From assembly GCF_904849725.1 (NCBI RefSeq), contig NC_058519.1, forward strand, positions 108,302,881 to 108,366,880: DNA of 64,000 bases, read 5' to 3'. Below, piece after piece: positions 23,480-35,600 of this stretch. The stretch comes from Hordeum vulgare subsp. vulgare. Lineage: Eukaryota > Streptophyta > Magnoliopsida > Poales > Poaceae. The translations under genes and the position numbers were made by a program. Each line of letters opens with the position of its first letter. Position 1 is the stretch's first letter. The notes under the pieces are model-generated. The model was not told the DNA's origin. It made no database searches and was given only the letters and a program-made list of their open reading frames with translations.

Positions 23480-24125
23480 CATGACTCAGTGCTGCTGTGT
23501 GAACCGATGCGATCATCAATGTGTGAACGTGAATCGAAGCGAGCGTGCTCTGCGTTGGCGGCTCTGCGTGCTCTACGTTGGCGGCTGCCTCCCCCTGCTG
23601 CGTTGGCGGCTCCCTGCCTCCCCCTTCTGCGTGCTCTGCGTTGGCGGCTACCCCTTCTGCATGCCCCTTCTGCAACCGGCACAACTGAATCGAGCGGCAG
23701 CCGTGCGGCGTAAACTGATGCCTCGACATATGGACGCGAGCGTGCGTGCAGCCTGCCCTTTCTGCCACCGGCACGTATGCCTGCGACGCGTGAAACGACG
23801 TTGCGGAGCGACTGAATCCACTGGCAACCGTGCGGCATGGATCGATGCGTGCATGTCAGCGTGCATGCATGCATTTAGGTCTAGGTCACTAGATGCGTGC
23901 GTGGCGGTGTTCGCATGCATAGCAGGCTACATCGATGCCAAAGACGGGCATGCATAGCAGGCTACATCGATGCCAAAGACGGGCATGCATAGCAGGCTGC
24001 ATCCATCGATAGTAGTTTTTTTAATTTATTACCAACAAAGTAACGGGCCCGTCCTATGAACACAAACACGGCCCAACCAGCGAAGCCACAGCCACAGTCA
24101 ACAGAGTTCAACATGGCCCCACAAG
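23480..24125. other. GC-rich subterminal region of MULE1
   Basis: Non-coding; contains imperfect repeats of GCGTTGGCGGCT (23553-23650), ATGCATGC-rich sequence (23860-23930) and a 35 bp tandem repeat. Overlapping long ORFs on both strands (23127-23774, 23481-23957 and others) reflect GC content and have no domains. Subterminal repeats in Mutator elements can bind transposase; that is inference here. Confidence 0.5.
23913..24000 (+). repeat. 35 bp tandem repeat in MULE1 subterminal region
   Basis: Two perfect 35 bp units (23913-23947, 23948-23982), each starting GCATGCATAGCAGGCT, are followed by a partial third. Each unit has the palindromes GCATGC and ATCGAT. Confidence 0.85.
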
Positions 24126-24270
24126 TCAGTTAACGGCCAAGACGGCAAACGCCTGTTATCAACATTTGTGAGAGTTTCAGCTAAGGGAGAGGGGGAAAGT
24201 GAGCAAAAGTTCGAAGCGTGGGGAAAACTGAACACAACTAAGGAATTGGGGGCACAGATGGAATAAGCCC
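24126..24270 (-). repeat. MULE1 right terminal inverted repeat
   Basis: This is the inverse of 16042-16186. The inverse strand reads GGGCTTATTCCATCTGTGCC at the terminus. It is followed by TAGAAAAAG, the likely target duplication. Confidence 0.85.
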
Positions 24271-25101
24271 TAGAAAAAGAGGCCAAAGAGCCCACAAAAA
24301 AAGAGAGAGAAAAAGAGAGAAGGGACAATGCTACCACTTTTTCCACACTTGTGCATATTAAAGCACCATGATCTTCATGATTGAGAGTCTCTCGTTTTGT
24401 CACCACCATATAGCTAGTGGGAAATTTTCATTATATAACTTGGCTTGTATATTCCAATGATAGGCTTCCTCAAAACTGCCTTAGGTCTTCTTGAGCAAGC
24501 AAGTTGGATGCATACCCACTAGTTTTCTTTAAGAGCTTTCGCATACTCGTAGCTCTAGTGCATCATTTGTATGGCAATCCCTACTCATTCACATTGATAT
24601 CTATTGATGAGCATCTCCACAGCTCATTGATATGCCTAGTTAATGTGACTACCTTATCCTTTTTTGTCTTGCAACCTCCACTACATTGCACACCATCTAT
24701 AGTGCTATAACCATGGCTCACGCTCATGTATTGCATGAGAGTTGAAAATGTTTGAGAAAGTAAAGGTGTCAAACAATTACTTGGCCAATACTGGGGTTGT
24801 GCATGATTTAAATTCGTTGTGCAATGATGATAGAGCATAGCCAGACTATATGCTTTTGTAGGGATAACTTTCTTTTGGCCTTGTTATTTTGAAACTTCAT
24901 GATTACTTTGCTAGTTTGCTTGAATTATTATTGTTTCCACGTCAATCGCAAACTATTGTTTTGAATCTAATGGATCTGAACATTCACGTCACATAAGAGG
25001 AATTACAAAGGACACCTATGCTAGGTAGCATGAAAGCATCAAAAATTCATTCTTATCACTTCCCTACTCGAGGACGAGCAGGAGTTAAGCTTGGGGATGC
25101 T
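24271..25101 (+). mobile_element. Gypsy remnant Y, 3' region up to polypurine tract
   Basis: This continues the Y 3' region after MULE1 and parallels G1 6970-7840 almost throughout: GGGACAATGCTAC, CACCACCATAT and GAGGACGAGCAGGAGTTAAG are shared. It ends with AAGCTTGGGGATGC before the Y LTR. ORFs at 24504-24838 are not genes. Confidence 0.8.
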
Positions 25102-26727
25102 TGATACGTCTCAAACGTATCTATAATTTTTTATGGTTTCACGCTGTTATCTTGTCTTCTTTGGTTGTTTTATGTACCTTTTATATCTTTTTTGGGACTA
25201 ACTTATTAATTCAGTGCCAAGTGCCAGTTCCTGTTTTTTTCGTGTTTTTGACTCTTTTCAGATCTGATTTTGGAATGGAGTCCAAACGGAAGAAAAACCC
25301 CAAAATGATTTTATCCCGAACGAAAGAAGACCAGGGGGCTTTTGGGCCAAGCCAGGTGGGCCCCAGGGAGCCCACAAGCCTCCACTCCGCCACCAGGGGG
25401 AGGCAACGGTGGGCAGGCTTGTGGCCTCCCTGGCCGCCCCCTGACCTAGGTCTTTGGCCTATAAATTCCCAAATATTCCGCAAAAAATCAGGGGAGCCTC
25501 AAAAGTACTTTTCCGCCAACGCAAGCTTCCGTTTCCGCGAGATTTCATCTGGAGACCCTTCCCGGCACCCTGCCGGAGGGGACTTTGGAGTTGGAGGGCT
25601 TCTTCATCAACATCATCGCCCCTCCAATGACTCGTGAGTAGTTCACTTCAGACCTACGGGTCCGTAGTTAGTAGCTAGATGGCTTCTTCTCTCTCTTGGA
25701 TCTTCAATACAAAGTTCTCCTTGATCTTCATGGAGATCTATCCGATGTAATCTTCTTTGGCGGTGTGTTTGTCGAGATCCGATGAATTGTGGATTTGTGA
25801 TCAGATTATCTATGATATATATTTGAGACTTTGCTGATTTCTTATATGCATGATTTGATATCCTTGTAAGTCTCTCCGAGTCTTGGGTTTTGTTTGGCCA
25901 ACTAGATCTATGATTCTTGCAATGGGAGAAGTGCTTGGCTTTGGGTTCTACCATGTGGTGACCTTTCCCAGTGACAGTAGGGGCAGCAAGGCACACATCA
26001 AGTAGTTGCCATCAAGGTTAAAAATATGGGGTTTTTATCATTGGTTTGAGATTATCCCTCTACATCATGTCATCTTGGTTAAGGCGTTACTCTGTTCTTA
26101 TGAACTTAATACACTAGATGCATAGTGGATAGCGGTCGACGTGTGGAGTAATAGTAGTAGATGCAGAAAGTATCGGTCTACTTGTTTCGGATGTGATGCC
26201 TATAGAAATAATCATTGCATAGATATCGTCACGATTTTGCGCGGTTCTATCAATTGCTGGACAGTAATTTGTTCACCCACCGTCTACTTGCTTTCATGAG
26301 AGAAGCCACTAGTAAACACTACGGCCCCGGGTCTATTCACATCCATCGTTTACACCTCCACTTTTACTTTGCTTTGTTACTTTGTTGCTTTCAGTTCTCA
26401 CTTGGCAAACAATCTATAAGGGATTGATAACCCCTTCATAGCGTTGGGAGCAAGTTTTTGTGTTTGTGCAGGATCTTGAGATACTCCTCCACTGTATTGA
26501 TACCTTGGTTCTCAAACTAAGGGAAGTACTTACCACCGCTACGCTACATCACCCTTTCCGCTTCGAGGGAACACAAACGCAAGGCTCCAAGGCCACGGGG
26601 GGAATCCTTTGCATACTTGCCTAGGAAGTCCCTTATGGCGTAGCCACAGCAGAAGGATCAAGCCAAGTATTCTCCCATCGACGTGCCTATTTCTGGCGCC
26701 ATTGGAAGGTCTTTTGTTTCAGTAGAA
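25102..26727 (+). repeat. LTR of gypsy remnant Y
   Basis: The LTR is 1626 bp, TGATACGTCTCAAACG to CAGTAGAA (expected GTAGCA). It is the same family as the solo LTR at 14044-15698 in the other orientation. A polypurine tract lies on its left and a primer site on its right, the reverse of what a single LTR normally shows. ORFs at 25101-25637 and 25643-25996 are LTR sequence. Confidence 0.85.
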
Positions 26728-26737
26728 GAAGTATTTC

Positions 26738-26755
26738 CGGCGTTGTTGCCGGGGA
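26738..26755 (+). promoter_or_regulatory. Degenerate tRNA-Asp-type primer binding site of Y
   Basis: GGCGTTGTTGCCGGGGA resembles the tRNA-Asp complement GGCGCCGTTGCCGGGGA with two changes, 10 bases after the Y LTR. Only ~17 bases of leader follow before LTR2 of X. Confidence 0.65.
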
Positions 26756-26772
26756 TACACAGCAAAAATCAT

Positions 26773-28278
26773 TGATACGTACAAAATGCATCACTATTTT
26801 GTATCACAATTTGTCTCTATTCATTGATATATTTCACATTATGATGATGTACTTACAGTGTTTTGTCTTATTTTACACAGTTTACAACTTACCGGTGCCG
26901 AAACAATAGACACGGGATTTAACAGAGAAAATAACATGAAGAGTTACCATATCAGAACATCTCCAAATGTGCTAAAATTTGGAGGGAAGGAGTTTTCGAA
27001 CAGATCATGAAGACATGTCGAAGAAGCGTCGGAGGGGGGCCACAGGTCACCGAAGCGACCTGCTGGCGCGGGACACCCCTAGGCCGCGCCCAGAGGCCGC
27101 CTAGGTGGTGGGTCCCGCCTCTGACGCTCTCCTTTGGCCTATATCATCCTCTTGACCTAAAAGTGACGGGGTACAGAAGAGTTTTCGCAGTTCCTCTGTC
27201 GCTCCGCGGCGGAAACCTACAGAGAAGAAAAGATGTTTCTGGCGGGAATTTTCCGCTCAGGTGAACTCCTCCCGGAAGGGGAGACCGTCCTCATCGTCAT
27301 CACCATCGTCACGGGCATCACTGATATCATCATCACCATCATCACCACCACCAGCACCATCTCCATCTTCATCCCATCTCACTTCACCATTGCAATCGGA
27401 GTTGTACCATGCACTATCCATCCCCTCTACTCTACCGGTGTTGATTACTCTTTCGTGGTGAATGCTATTGAGTTTTGTTGGAGGATTACTTGTTAATCGT
27501 ATTTTTATCACCTCTGATCATGATCTCTTTTATTTCTTGTGAGTAGTTCTGTTAATTCTTGAGGACATGGGAAAAGTTTAGATGCTAGTAGCCATATGAT
27601 GTTGAAGTAATATGTGTTGATTGATATTTAAGTTATGGTGGTATTCTTCTAGTGGTTTTATGTGAACGTCGACTACATAACACTTTGCCATTTTAAGGAC
27701 CTAGGGGAATGCATAGTGTATAAAGAATGCTTATGGTGGGTTGCCTGAGTGACAGAAACCTGAACCCCAGTTCGCATACTTTTGCATGAGGGAGTATTGG
27801 ATCCCAAAGCTTATTGCTATGGTTAGGCTTTGCCTTAATTTCTCTCTTTTATTTGCGGATGCTTGCAAGTGGGATTAATCATAAGAGTGTACTTGTCTTA
27901 GCCTAGACGATGCACTAGTTAAGATCCACCGACATAACACTTATCAATACACAACATAATACTAGAGAGAATATGACGAAAGCACTTGACTATCTTTCTA
28001 GTGTGTCCTCAGGAACGCCTTACTCTTTATAAGTTTACTCCCTCGGCTTATCCTTTGTGTTCAAAAGGATTGGGCCACTTGCTGCACCTCGGCACCACTT
28101 ACTTTCCTTGCATTTATTTCCTTGTTTCTCTTACTAGAAAACCCAAAAAATTTACCTTTCAGTACTTGCAGTTATTCCTTGCTCGAGATCGCTTGTCAGT
28201 ACCTTCTGCTCCTCGTTGGGTTCGACACTCTACTTATCGAAAAGGCTACGATAGATCCCCTACACTTGTGGGTCATTA
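26773..28278 (+). repeat. LTR2 of X
   Basis: The LTR is 1506 bp, uninterrupted, starting TGATACGTAC and ending GGGTCATTA, followed by GTAGA. It has a (CAT)-rich run at ~27290-27375 corresponding to that of LTR1. The sequence directly before it belongs to Y, not to an X polypurine tract. Confidence 0.88.
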
Positions 28279-28283
28279 GTAGA

Positions 28284-29660
28284 CCTTCCTTTAGGAACAA
28301 ATATCTCCCCTTATTGATATTTCTCCCTCTTTAATTAAGCTTATTTGGGATATTTCTCCCCTATAAATATGTTCATTGGAAGCTTTGATATTCCTCCCCC
28401 TTTGGCATTAATTGCAAAAAGGTCAAAGGGTATGGGCTCACTGAGAGAAAGGGATCCTTGATACTTTTCTCTTTGATAAGGGTTCCTTGAAATTTCTCCC
28501 CCTTAGATAGTAGGTAAGAAATCATCGAAAGTTCTCCCCTTGTAGTGTGCATAAGAGTTCCTTGGACTATCTCCCCCTATGATAGGGATCCTGGACAATT
28601 CTCCCTATTATAGTGTATGGTATCACCGAGATTTTCTCCTCCTAGAGAAGTTTTCTCCCCCGAAAGGAAAAGTACAGAAAGACAAAGGTAGTGAAAATAT
28701 CGGAGTCACCTAGGCAAAGTAGTTCGGTAGAACCAAGAATGAGAATTGGGCCTCAGGGAGGAATTGGTTGGACCGAGTTCCCCTGATCGGTGAGTTGCAA
28801 AGAAAATCAACTCCTTAACTGAAATTTTTCTTCGGTTTTTAAAAGGAAAGAAAATAAGATACCAATTGTAAAAGATAAAACAACACAATTTTTTTCTGAA
28901 ACCAATTGGAAAAAGGAAAGAGGAGAGATTTTTTTTGAAAATATACATACAGATAGATGAGAGTTGAATGGTTCCAAGAAAGTATGCAAAGACAAATTTG
29001 AACCATACAAGATTCTCCATCTAGATGTGGGGGTGACTAGGTCACCTAAAGTAGAGTATTTGACTTGAGGAGCCAAGCAAGATTGTTAGATCATAGGTCA
29101 TACTCATCGTTAAGCGCGAAATGAGGTTACCATTTTTGGATTAAGATTTTTATATCTTCATATCACTTGAGTTGCTTTACCTCATGACTTGGGGTAAAGC
29201 CTTATCAAGGATATGAGTACGTGCCTTCGAATGATGTTGATGACAAGGCATGTAGGTGAACTTGTTGTGGATGCTCAGCGTTGATGAAAATTATCTTGAG
29301 TTGGGAGCTATCAATGTTGTTTTGGTTAACTTTTCACCTACAATGGTTAGTCATGCAAGGAAGACCATAATATATCCAAGTGACATGAGTGAATTTCGAT
29401 ATCATATAATTGTCAAGGATATGCTTTGTTGTATTCTTCCTCCATCTCCGAAGAATGGATTGTTGATACTTGGCCATGACAAAATTGTTCTTATGTGAGT
29501 TGATGGAAATCTTGTAAAGTATATTTCTTCCAAGTACCTAAAAGAGGGTTAGATGCAATACAAGGGAGCATAGTTTGCAACATATAGGATAGTGTCAAAT
29601 AAATGGCATCAATGAATTGTCAATCACGCTCATGCCCTTGCATGCATCCAAATTAGTCTA
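28284..29660 (-). other. Copia A 3' untranslated region, inner part
   Basis: This is non-coding sequence between RNase H and the X insertion. The first 400 bases contain about ten TCTCCCC-type tracts (polypurine on the sense strand) at 20-60 base intervals. The ORF at 29256-29498 shows no domain. Confidence 0.65.
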
Positions 29661-31727
29661 CCTCGGGTTTGAAGCATCAATGATGTTCAACTCAATCCTC
29701 AAATGACTTAACACTTTCTCATCAAGTGGTTTGGTAAAGATATCAGCCTACTGTTTGTCAGTACGAACATGCTTGACATTTATATCTCCTTTAGAAACAT
29801 GATCACGAATGAAATGATGTCGTACTTGAATATGTTTTGTCCAAGAATGTTGCACATGATTATAGGAAAACTTAAAAGCACTTTCATTGTCAATAACAAT
29901 GGAACTTTTCTAACATGAATGCCATAATACTTATGAGTTTGAGTCATCCAAAGTAACTGTGCAACATGATCTGACGGCAATATATTCAGCTTCGGTGGTA
30001 GATAAGGATACCGAGTTTTGTTTCTTGGATGACCAAGACACAAGAGATCTCCCAAGAAATTGACATGCACCCGAGGTGGATTTTCTGTCAACCTTGTCTC
30101 CGGCATAGTCCGAGTCGGAATAGACAATAAGATTAAAATAAGATCCCTTGGGATACCATATGCCAAAGTTTGGTGTATGTATGAGGTATCTCACTATCCT
30201 TTTCACAGCCAATAGATGACAATCTTTCGGTGCCGCTTGGTATCGGGCACACATGCAAACACTCAACATGATTTCAGGATGGGAGGCACATAGATATATA
30301 AATGAACCAATCATTGATCGATAAACCTTTTGATCTACTGGTTTGTCCTCCTTAGTGAGGTCAATATGTCCACTAGGAGGCATGGGGGTTCTCATACCTT
30401 TGCACTCTTGCATGTCGAACTTCCTAATTAACTCCTTGGCATACTTGGTTTGAGAGATAAACGTACCTTCTCTTGATTGTTTGATTTGCAATCCAAGGAA
30501 GAATTTCACCTCACACATCATAGACATCTCATACTTCTGTGACATCAAGTTTCCAAAATTTTCACTAAAATGTGGGTTAGTAGAACCAAAGATAAAACCA
30601 TCCACATATATTTGGCATACAAAAAGTTCTCCATTAACTCTTTTAGTGAGTAAGGTTGCATCAATTTTACCAATATCAAAACCCTTTTCAATGCGAAACT
30701 TCGTTAGGCATTTGTACCAAGCTCTAGGGGCTTGTTTAAGACCATATAAAGCTTTTCGAAGTTTGTAATTATGATTTGGTTTCTTTGGGTTCACAAATCC
30801 ACGAGGCTGTATAACATAAACTTCCTCCTCAATTTCACCATTAGAAAAGTACTTTTGATGTGCATTTGGTAAAGAGTAATATCATGGTGATTGGCATAAG
30901 CGAGAAGAATGTGAATGGCTTCAAGTCTAGCGAGAGGTGCATAAGTCTCACTGTAGTCCATACCTTCGACTTGCGTGTATCCTTGGGATACGAGACACGC
31001 CTTGTTGTGTACAACTTGTCCATCTTCATCTTGCTTGTTCCAAAACACCCATCTTGTACCAATGATGTTCTGCTCGCCTTCGGGCTTTTCAACAAGTGTC
31101 CACACTTCGTTCCTCTCGAAGTTGTGTAGCTCTTTGTGCATGGCATTCACCCAGTCCTGGTCTTGAAGGGCTTCTTCAACCTTCAAAGGTTCAATACTAG
31201 AGATGAAAGAATAATGCTCACAAAAGTTAGCTAAATGAGATTTAGAGCGAGTGATTCTCCCGGTTTTTATGTCGCCATAGATTTGATTCAATGGATGATC
31301 TATGTCTACTCTTGCTCTAACTATGGACAGCTTCTTCTTGTTGGATGGAGAAGCTTCTTCTTAATCATCTTGCACGTTGTCATTGATGTCATCATATCCT
31401 TGAGGTGGTGGTGAGGAAGGTTGAGGTGGATATTCCTGATGTACTTCTTCCTCTTCTTCATCATGTCGTGTACTGCTTGTGGATGCTTCCATGTCGTTTT
31501 GTGGTTCGCCTTGACACGAAGTAGGATCTTCCACTTGAGTTGATGAAGTACTTTCCTTAACTTCCATGGATGAATCTTGGCAATAGATAACTCTTTGATA
31601 GCTTTCGAAGGTTCCTTATCTCCTACATCATTTGGCAATTGTTCGACTTGCGTTCCATTAGTCTCATCAAACTTCACATCTACCGTCTCTTCAACTTTGC
31701 GAGTGAAGTTTTTGTAGACACGGTAAG
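29661..31727 (-). pseudogene. Copia A reverse transcriptase and RNase H
   Basis: On the minus strand the RT starts in the block containing WVNAMHKELHNFERNEVWTL and GTRWVFWNKQDEDG (31250-30790). It continues with [14 protein letters not shown] and QIYVDG, where the second catalytic Asp of YVDD has become Gly. KFFLGLQI follows, then the RNase H segment [18 protein letters not shown] and [10 protein letters not shown]. The frame shifts near 30791 and 29950; the end (about 29660) is read from degraded frames. The N-terminal side reads DTYRVY at 31727, where Z interrupts; GSNSRT lies on the other side at ~40620. This is the copying enzyme of copia A and is inactive. Confidence 0.88.
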
Positions 31728-32603
31728 TGTCACAACCCAAATTTTACTTTGCTTGCCAAGCATTCTTGCATGCATTTTTATTTCCTTTGAATTTGAAATG
31801 GGGAAGTGATCAAGCCTCAGAAACTAATTTTGACAAAAGGCAATATAAAAACTGCCATAAAATGATCCAAGATAATGTTCCAAATTTTGTGTGAAAACAT
31901 TGGCATGTTATAAAAATGTCAACCAAAATCTTTGATCACAGAAACATTTGATTTATGACTTTGGTTTCAATCAAACAATTATTTTGAGTGGAATTATATT
32001 TTCTATAGATATAAAATTTAGTGTCATATACTGTGGAAATATTTGTGTGGCATTGGACAATTAAGTCATGTCACATAAAGATGTCATTAGGATTTTATAA
32101 AATGATTTGATTTCATTTTTAATTCAAAAAAATGCCACAAAACAACTAAAAACAGAAAGAAGAAGAAGAAGGAGATTACCTGACGCTCAATGCAGGCCCA
32201 GCCCATCCCCCCTTCCCTGTTGTCTTCCACCTGTGCGAGTAGGCAGAGGAGGAGGTGGCCTCCGCCTTCCACAGCAGTAGCACGCAGCTGCGTGCCTAGG
32301 CGCTCCTCCTCGTTGAGCTGGCGAGTGGATACACTCTAGGGGAGTCGTCCCCATCTTCCCGCTCTCTTCTCACTTGTCTTCCCTCTCCCTCTCCTCTATC
32401 GCCATTGACCCCATAGCAAGCTCACCGTCGACAAAGCCCCTCCGGCCACAGAAGCGCCTCCCTGAGCTGCCCATCCTCTCCGCCACGACGTGTCGCACCT
32501 TCCAGTCATCGAAATCGAGCCGAAGCCCGTGCATCGCTGCCATCGTCGTCGTTTCCTCCTCCGATCACCGAGATCTGCCGCCGTCGATTTGGTCTGCCCT
32601 GGG

Positions 32604-35600
32604 TGTAACGCCAAGGATGCGATCCTATCCTCAATTTGGCATGGGGCCTCGTTAGGGATAGAAGCGCATCTTGTCGTTTCGCAAGAATGGATATCGTTAC
32701 AAGTACATGTACTGAAAATATGAAATATATAGAATTGGCTTACACTCGGCACAAGCTACATTAGAGTCACAACAGTACAATACATAATCATCATGAAGAA
32801 GAGCAGGGTCCGACTACGGACGAAAACAAATGAGAAAAGAAAACGACGTCCATCCTTGCTATCCCAGGCTGCCGGCCTGGAACCCATCCTAGATCGATGA
32901 AGAAGAAGAAGAAGAAGGAACTCCAAATGAACAATCAACACGCTCGCGTCAAGTAACCTTTACATGTACCTGCAACTGGTGTTGTAGTAATTTGTGAGCC
33001 ACAGGGGACTCAACAATCTCACTTCCAAAGGTATCAAGACTAGCAAAGCTTAATGGGTGAGGCAAGGTTAAGTGGTGAGGCTGGAGCAAGCGACTAAGAA
33101 ATATATATGATGTGGCTAACTTACGAGTACAAGATTAAAGAGGGGGGAGATCTACGCATAGCGGACTTAAACTACTGATTATCAAATGAATGATCCTGAA
33201 CACCTACCTACGTCAGACATAACCCCATCGTGTCCTCGATCGGAGAAGGAACTCACGAAAGAGACAGTCATGGTTACGCACTCAGTTGGCATATTTTAAT
33301 TAAATTACTTCAAGTTATCTAGAACCAGTGTTAAACAAAGTCTCCACGTTGCCACATAACCGCGGGCATGGCTTTCCGAAAGATTTAACCCTGCAGGGGT
33401 GCTCCAACTAGTCCATCACAAATTACCACAAGCCGCATTGAAATCCTCGATCACAACACTCGCGATCTCGTCGGATTCCTTAGTGGAAAACCTCAACTCT
33501 GAGATTACCCAAAGCATCACCAGAAACCCGATGCACAAGATATCTCGTCAAAGGTAAAACTAATACAGCAAGGCCGCCCGACGTGTCGACGATCCTGATA
33601 GGAGCCGCGTATCTCGCTCTCAGGACACGACGGATGAGCGACGTGTACGGTGGCCTGATAGAAAACACCCAAGTTTCGCTAGTTTGGCCCCGCACAATGC
33701 TCTGTTTTGGACCAGCACCATCAGCACTGGCCCTCCATGTATTATGTAGAATTACTCCTCGGGTAGCGCTAACTCCCTATGCATTTCAGTATTAACAGAA
33801 TTATTATGTTGGGCAAATGTAGTACCAATGTTGGGCCTTGTCAGACCAGCTTTAATCTAAAATGAATTATTAAGGGGGTCCCCATAACAACCCCGATCGT
33901 GTTAGGAGTGCTCAATTATGGAACATAACACCGCTAGTCGAAACTAAGGGGGCAAAGGTGGAACAAAACATCAGGCTAGAAAGGTCAACCCTTCCACCTT
34001 TTACCAGGTATATAGGTGCATTAATTTAAATAGGATTTGATAGGGTGATATAACAAGGAACCCATGTTAACACATGGAAACAAGTGCACCTGCAACTAGC
34101 AACGCTAACACATGGTTAAGCAAGCGGTAACATAGCCAATCGGTGGTTTGCTAGGTTGTGAACAGGTTGAAGGTTTTCATGGCATTGTTAAGAGGCTGAT
34201 ATTTAACATGTGGTAGGAAACGAGACATAATCGATAGAAGCGATAAAACTAGCATGGCAATGATAGTAATGGTATCTGGGGAAATGGTCATCTTGCCTGA
34301 GATCCCGCTTAGAAGAAGAATGACTCTGTAAAGCAGACGAACCGATGTAGTCGAACGGGTCCTCACAATCCGACACGCTTGTAGAACTCTATCGAGACAG
34401 AGGAAACCGGAACAAGAATCAACACACTATATACACCAGACAATGCACAACACAAATGATGCATGAACAGCTGAGTACATGCAAGTCACGGCATGCCAAT
34501 CACAACAACCAAATACTACACATTAAGTGAAGTTCAATTTGCAACGAGTTGCATATTGATGAAACTCCACATACGAGCTATTTAGTTCTATCCCAATTAG
34601 GTACACGGCAATATTAAATGTGGTTACACATTGCAAGAGGTGAAGCGTAATTAAACTACCTATCTAGACATTTTAAATGAGGTCGGAAATGATATATAGC
34701 ATCTCCGAGACGACCTCACATGGTAATTTACAATTCTGTCTAGATCTGAACTAACACGTTTAAATGTTTGTCAAACAGAAAAACAAATAGGTTCACGTGA
34801 TTCTACACGTCGTTACAAGCAATTTACACATAGAGAACATCCCCAACGGAGCTACGGTTCAAAAGATACGAGCACCGCAAGATATGATGGCATGAATGCA
34901 ATATGTGTGCAACGACAGTCACAAGCATCTCAAAACACACAACCAGCAAGATAAAATGAATCTACACAAGATTCGAAGCAAGTTTCATATAGGACACGAT
35001 CAAAACGGAGCAACGGTTCAACAACTACAAGCTAAACAAGAAATCACTACAATCTACCAAAATCAGCCACATAGCATTTTCTTCACCCCACAACTACGAG
35101 CTACACAATTCCAATATACTCAACCAAGGCATGAGACGATAGAGGGCAATAAGCACTACAACATACAACTAACAACAACTAGCATGCAAGCATGGATCAC
35201 TAGGAAAAGAAGTCACAAAATGGCTTCTCACACACAGTTTCAGACTTGGTGAAAATAACAGTTTATGAAACTGCAGTTTTCGATCTGAAGGCATATTGAC
35301 AGCAGCAAAACCATAAGCTACAGGACTCCAAATGGCATGAAAATTCACAAAATGCTAGAGAATCCTAAAGTCTACAACTAACTCCATTGCACCAACCTCA
35401 AAAGAGCTATAGATCACCAGATAAACTCATGGAAAGACAACAACAAAATATAACAGATTTCAGACTTAGAAATATTTCAGCATCTCCAAATCAGCACTAT
35501 TTTCTAGCAACTTGAGAGCAAGCAAACCACACCTAAACATAGATTTCTATTGCAACCAAAATTACCAAGGCTAGACTAAACATCCAAGAGCAACTCTCTA

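Larger units (their letters stand above)
16042..24270 (+). mobile_element. MULE1: Mutator-like DNA transposon with three genes
   Basis: This 8229 bp element has terminal inverted repeats of ~145 bp (16042-16186 and ~24126-24270), clear by eye: GGGATATTT...GTGCCCC at the left and the inverse of GGGCTTATT...GTGCCCC at the right. The flanks CATAAAAAG and TAGAAAAAG match 7 of 9, as expected for the 9 bp duplication of Mutator elements. Inside are a MuDR-type transposase (plus), a GRF zinc-finger membrane-anchored protein gene (plus) and ORF-C (minus). It lies in gypsy remnant Y within X, and is therefore among the youngest insertions in its nest. Confidence 0.88.
12812..28278 (+). mobile_element. 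X: LTR element with chimeric interior
   Basis: Two direct LTRs (12812-15988, interrupted, and 26773-28278) start TGATACGT[CA]C and end CACTA or CATTA, where CATCA is expected. The target duplication GTAGA is perfect (12807-12811, 28279-28283), so both LTRs entered together. The interior is odd: no primer site follows LTR1 and no polypurine tract precedes LTR2. Instead the space holds the 3' region, one LTR and the primer site of gypsy remnant Y, plus MULE1. X has no protein-coding sequence of its own. Confidence 0.8.

Noticed and set aside
23127..23774. 215-residue minus-strand ORF covering the start of ORF-C
   Set aside because: The part upstream of 23330 crosses the TATA box and has no counterpart in MULE2; only the portion from the ATG at 23330 is conserved.
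23479..23957. Several long ORFs on both strands in MULE1 subterminal DNA
   Set aside because: These are produced by GC-rich imperfect repeats; no domain and no agreement between copies.
23913..24000. Possible CRISPR-like array
   Set aside because: Direct tandem units without spacers in a plant transposon.
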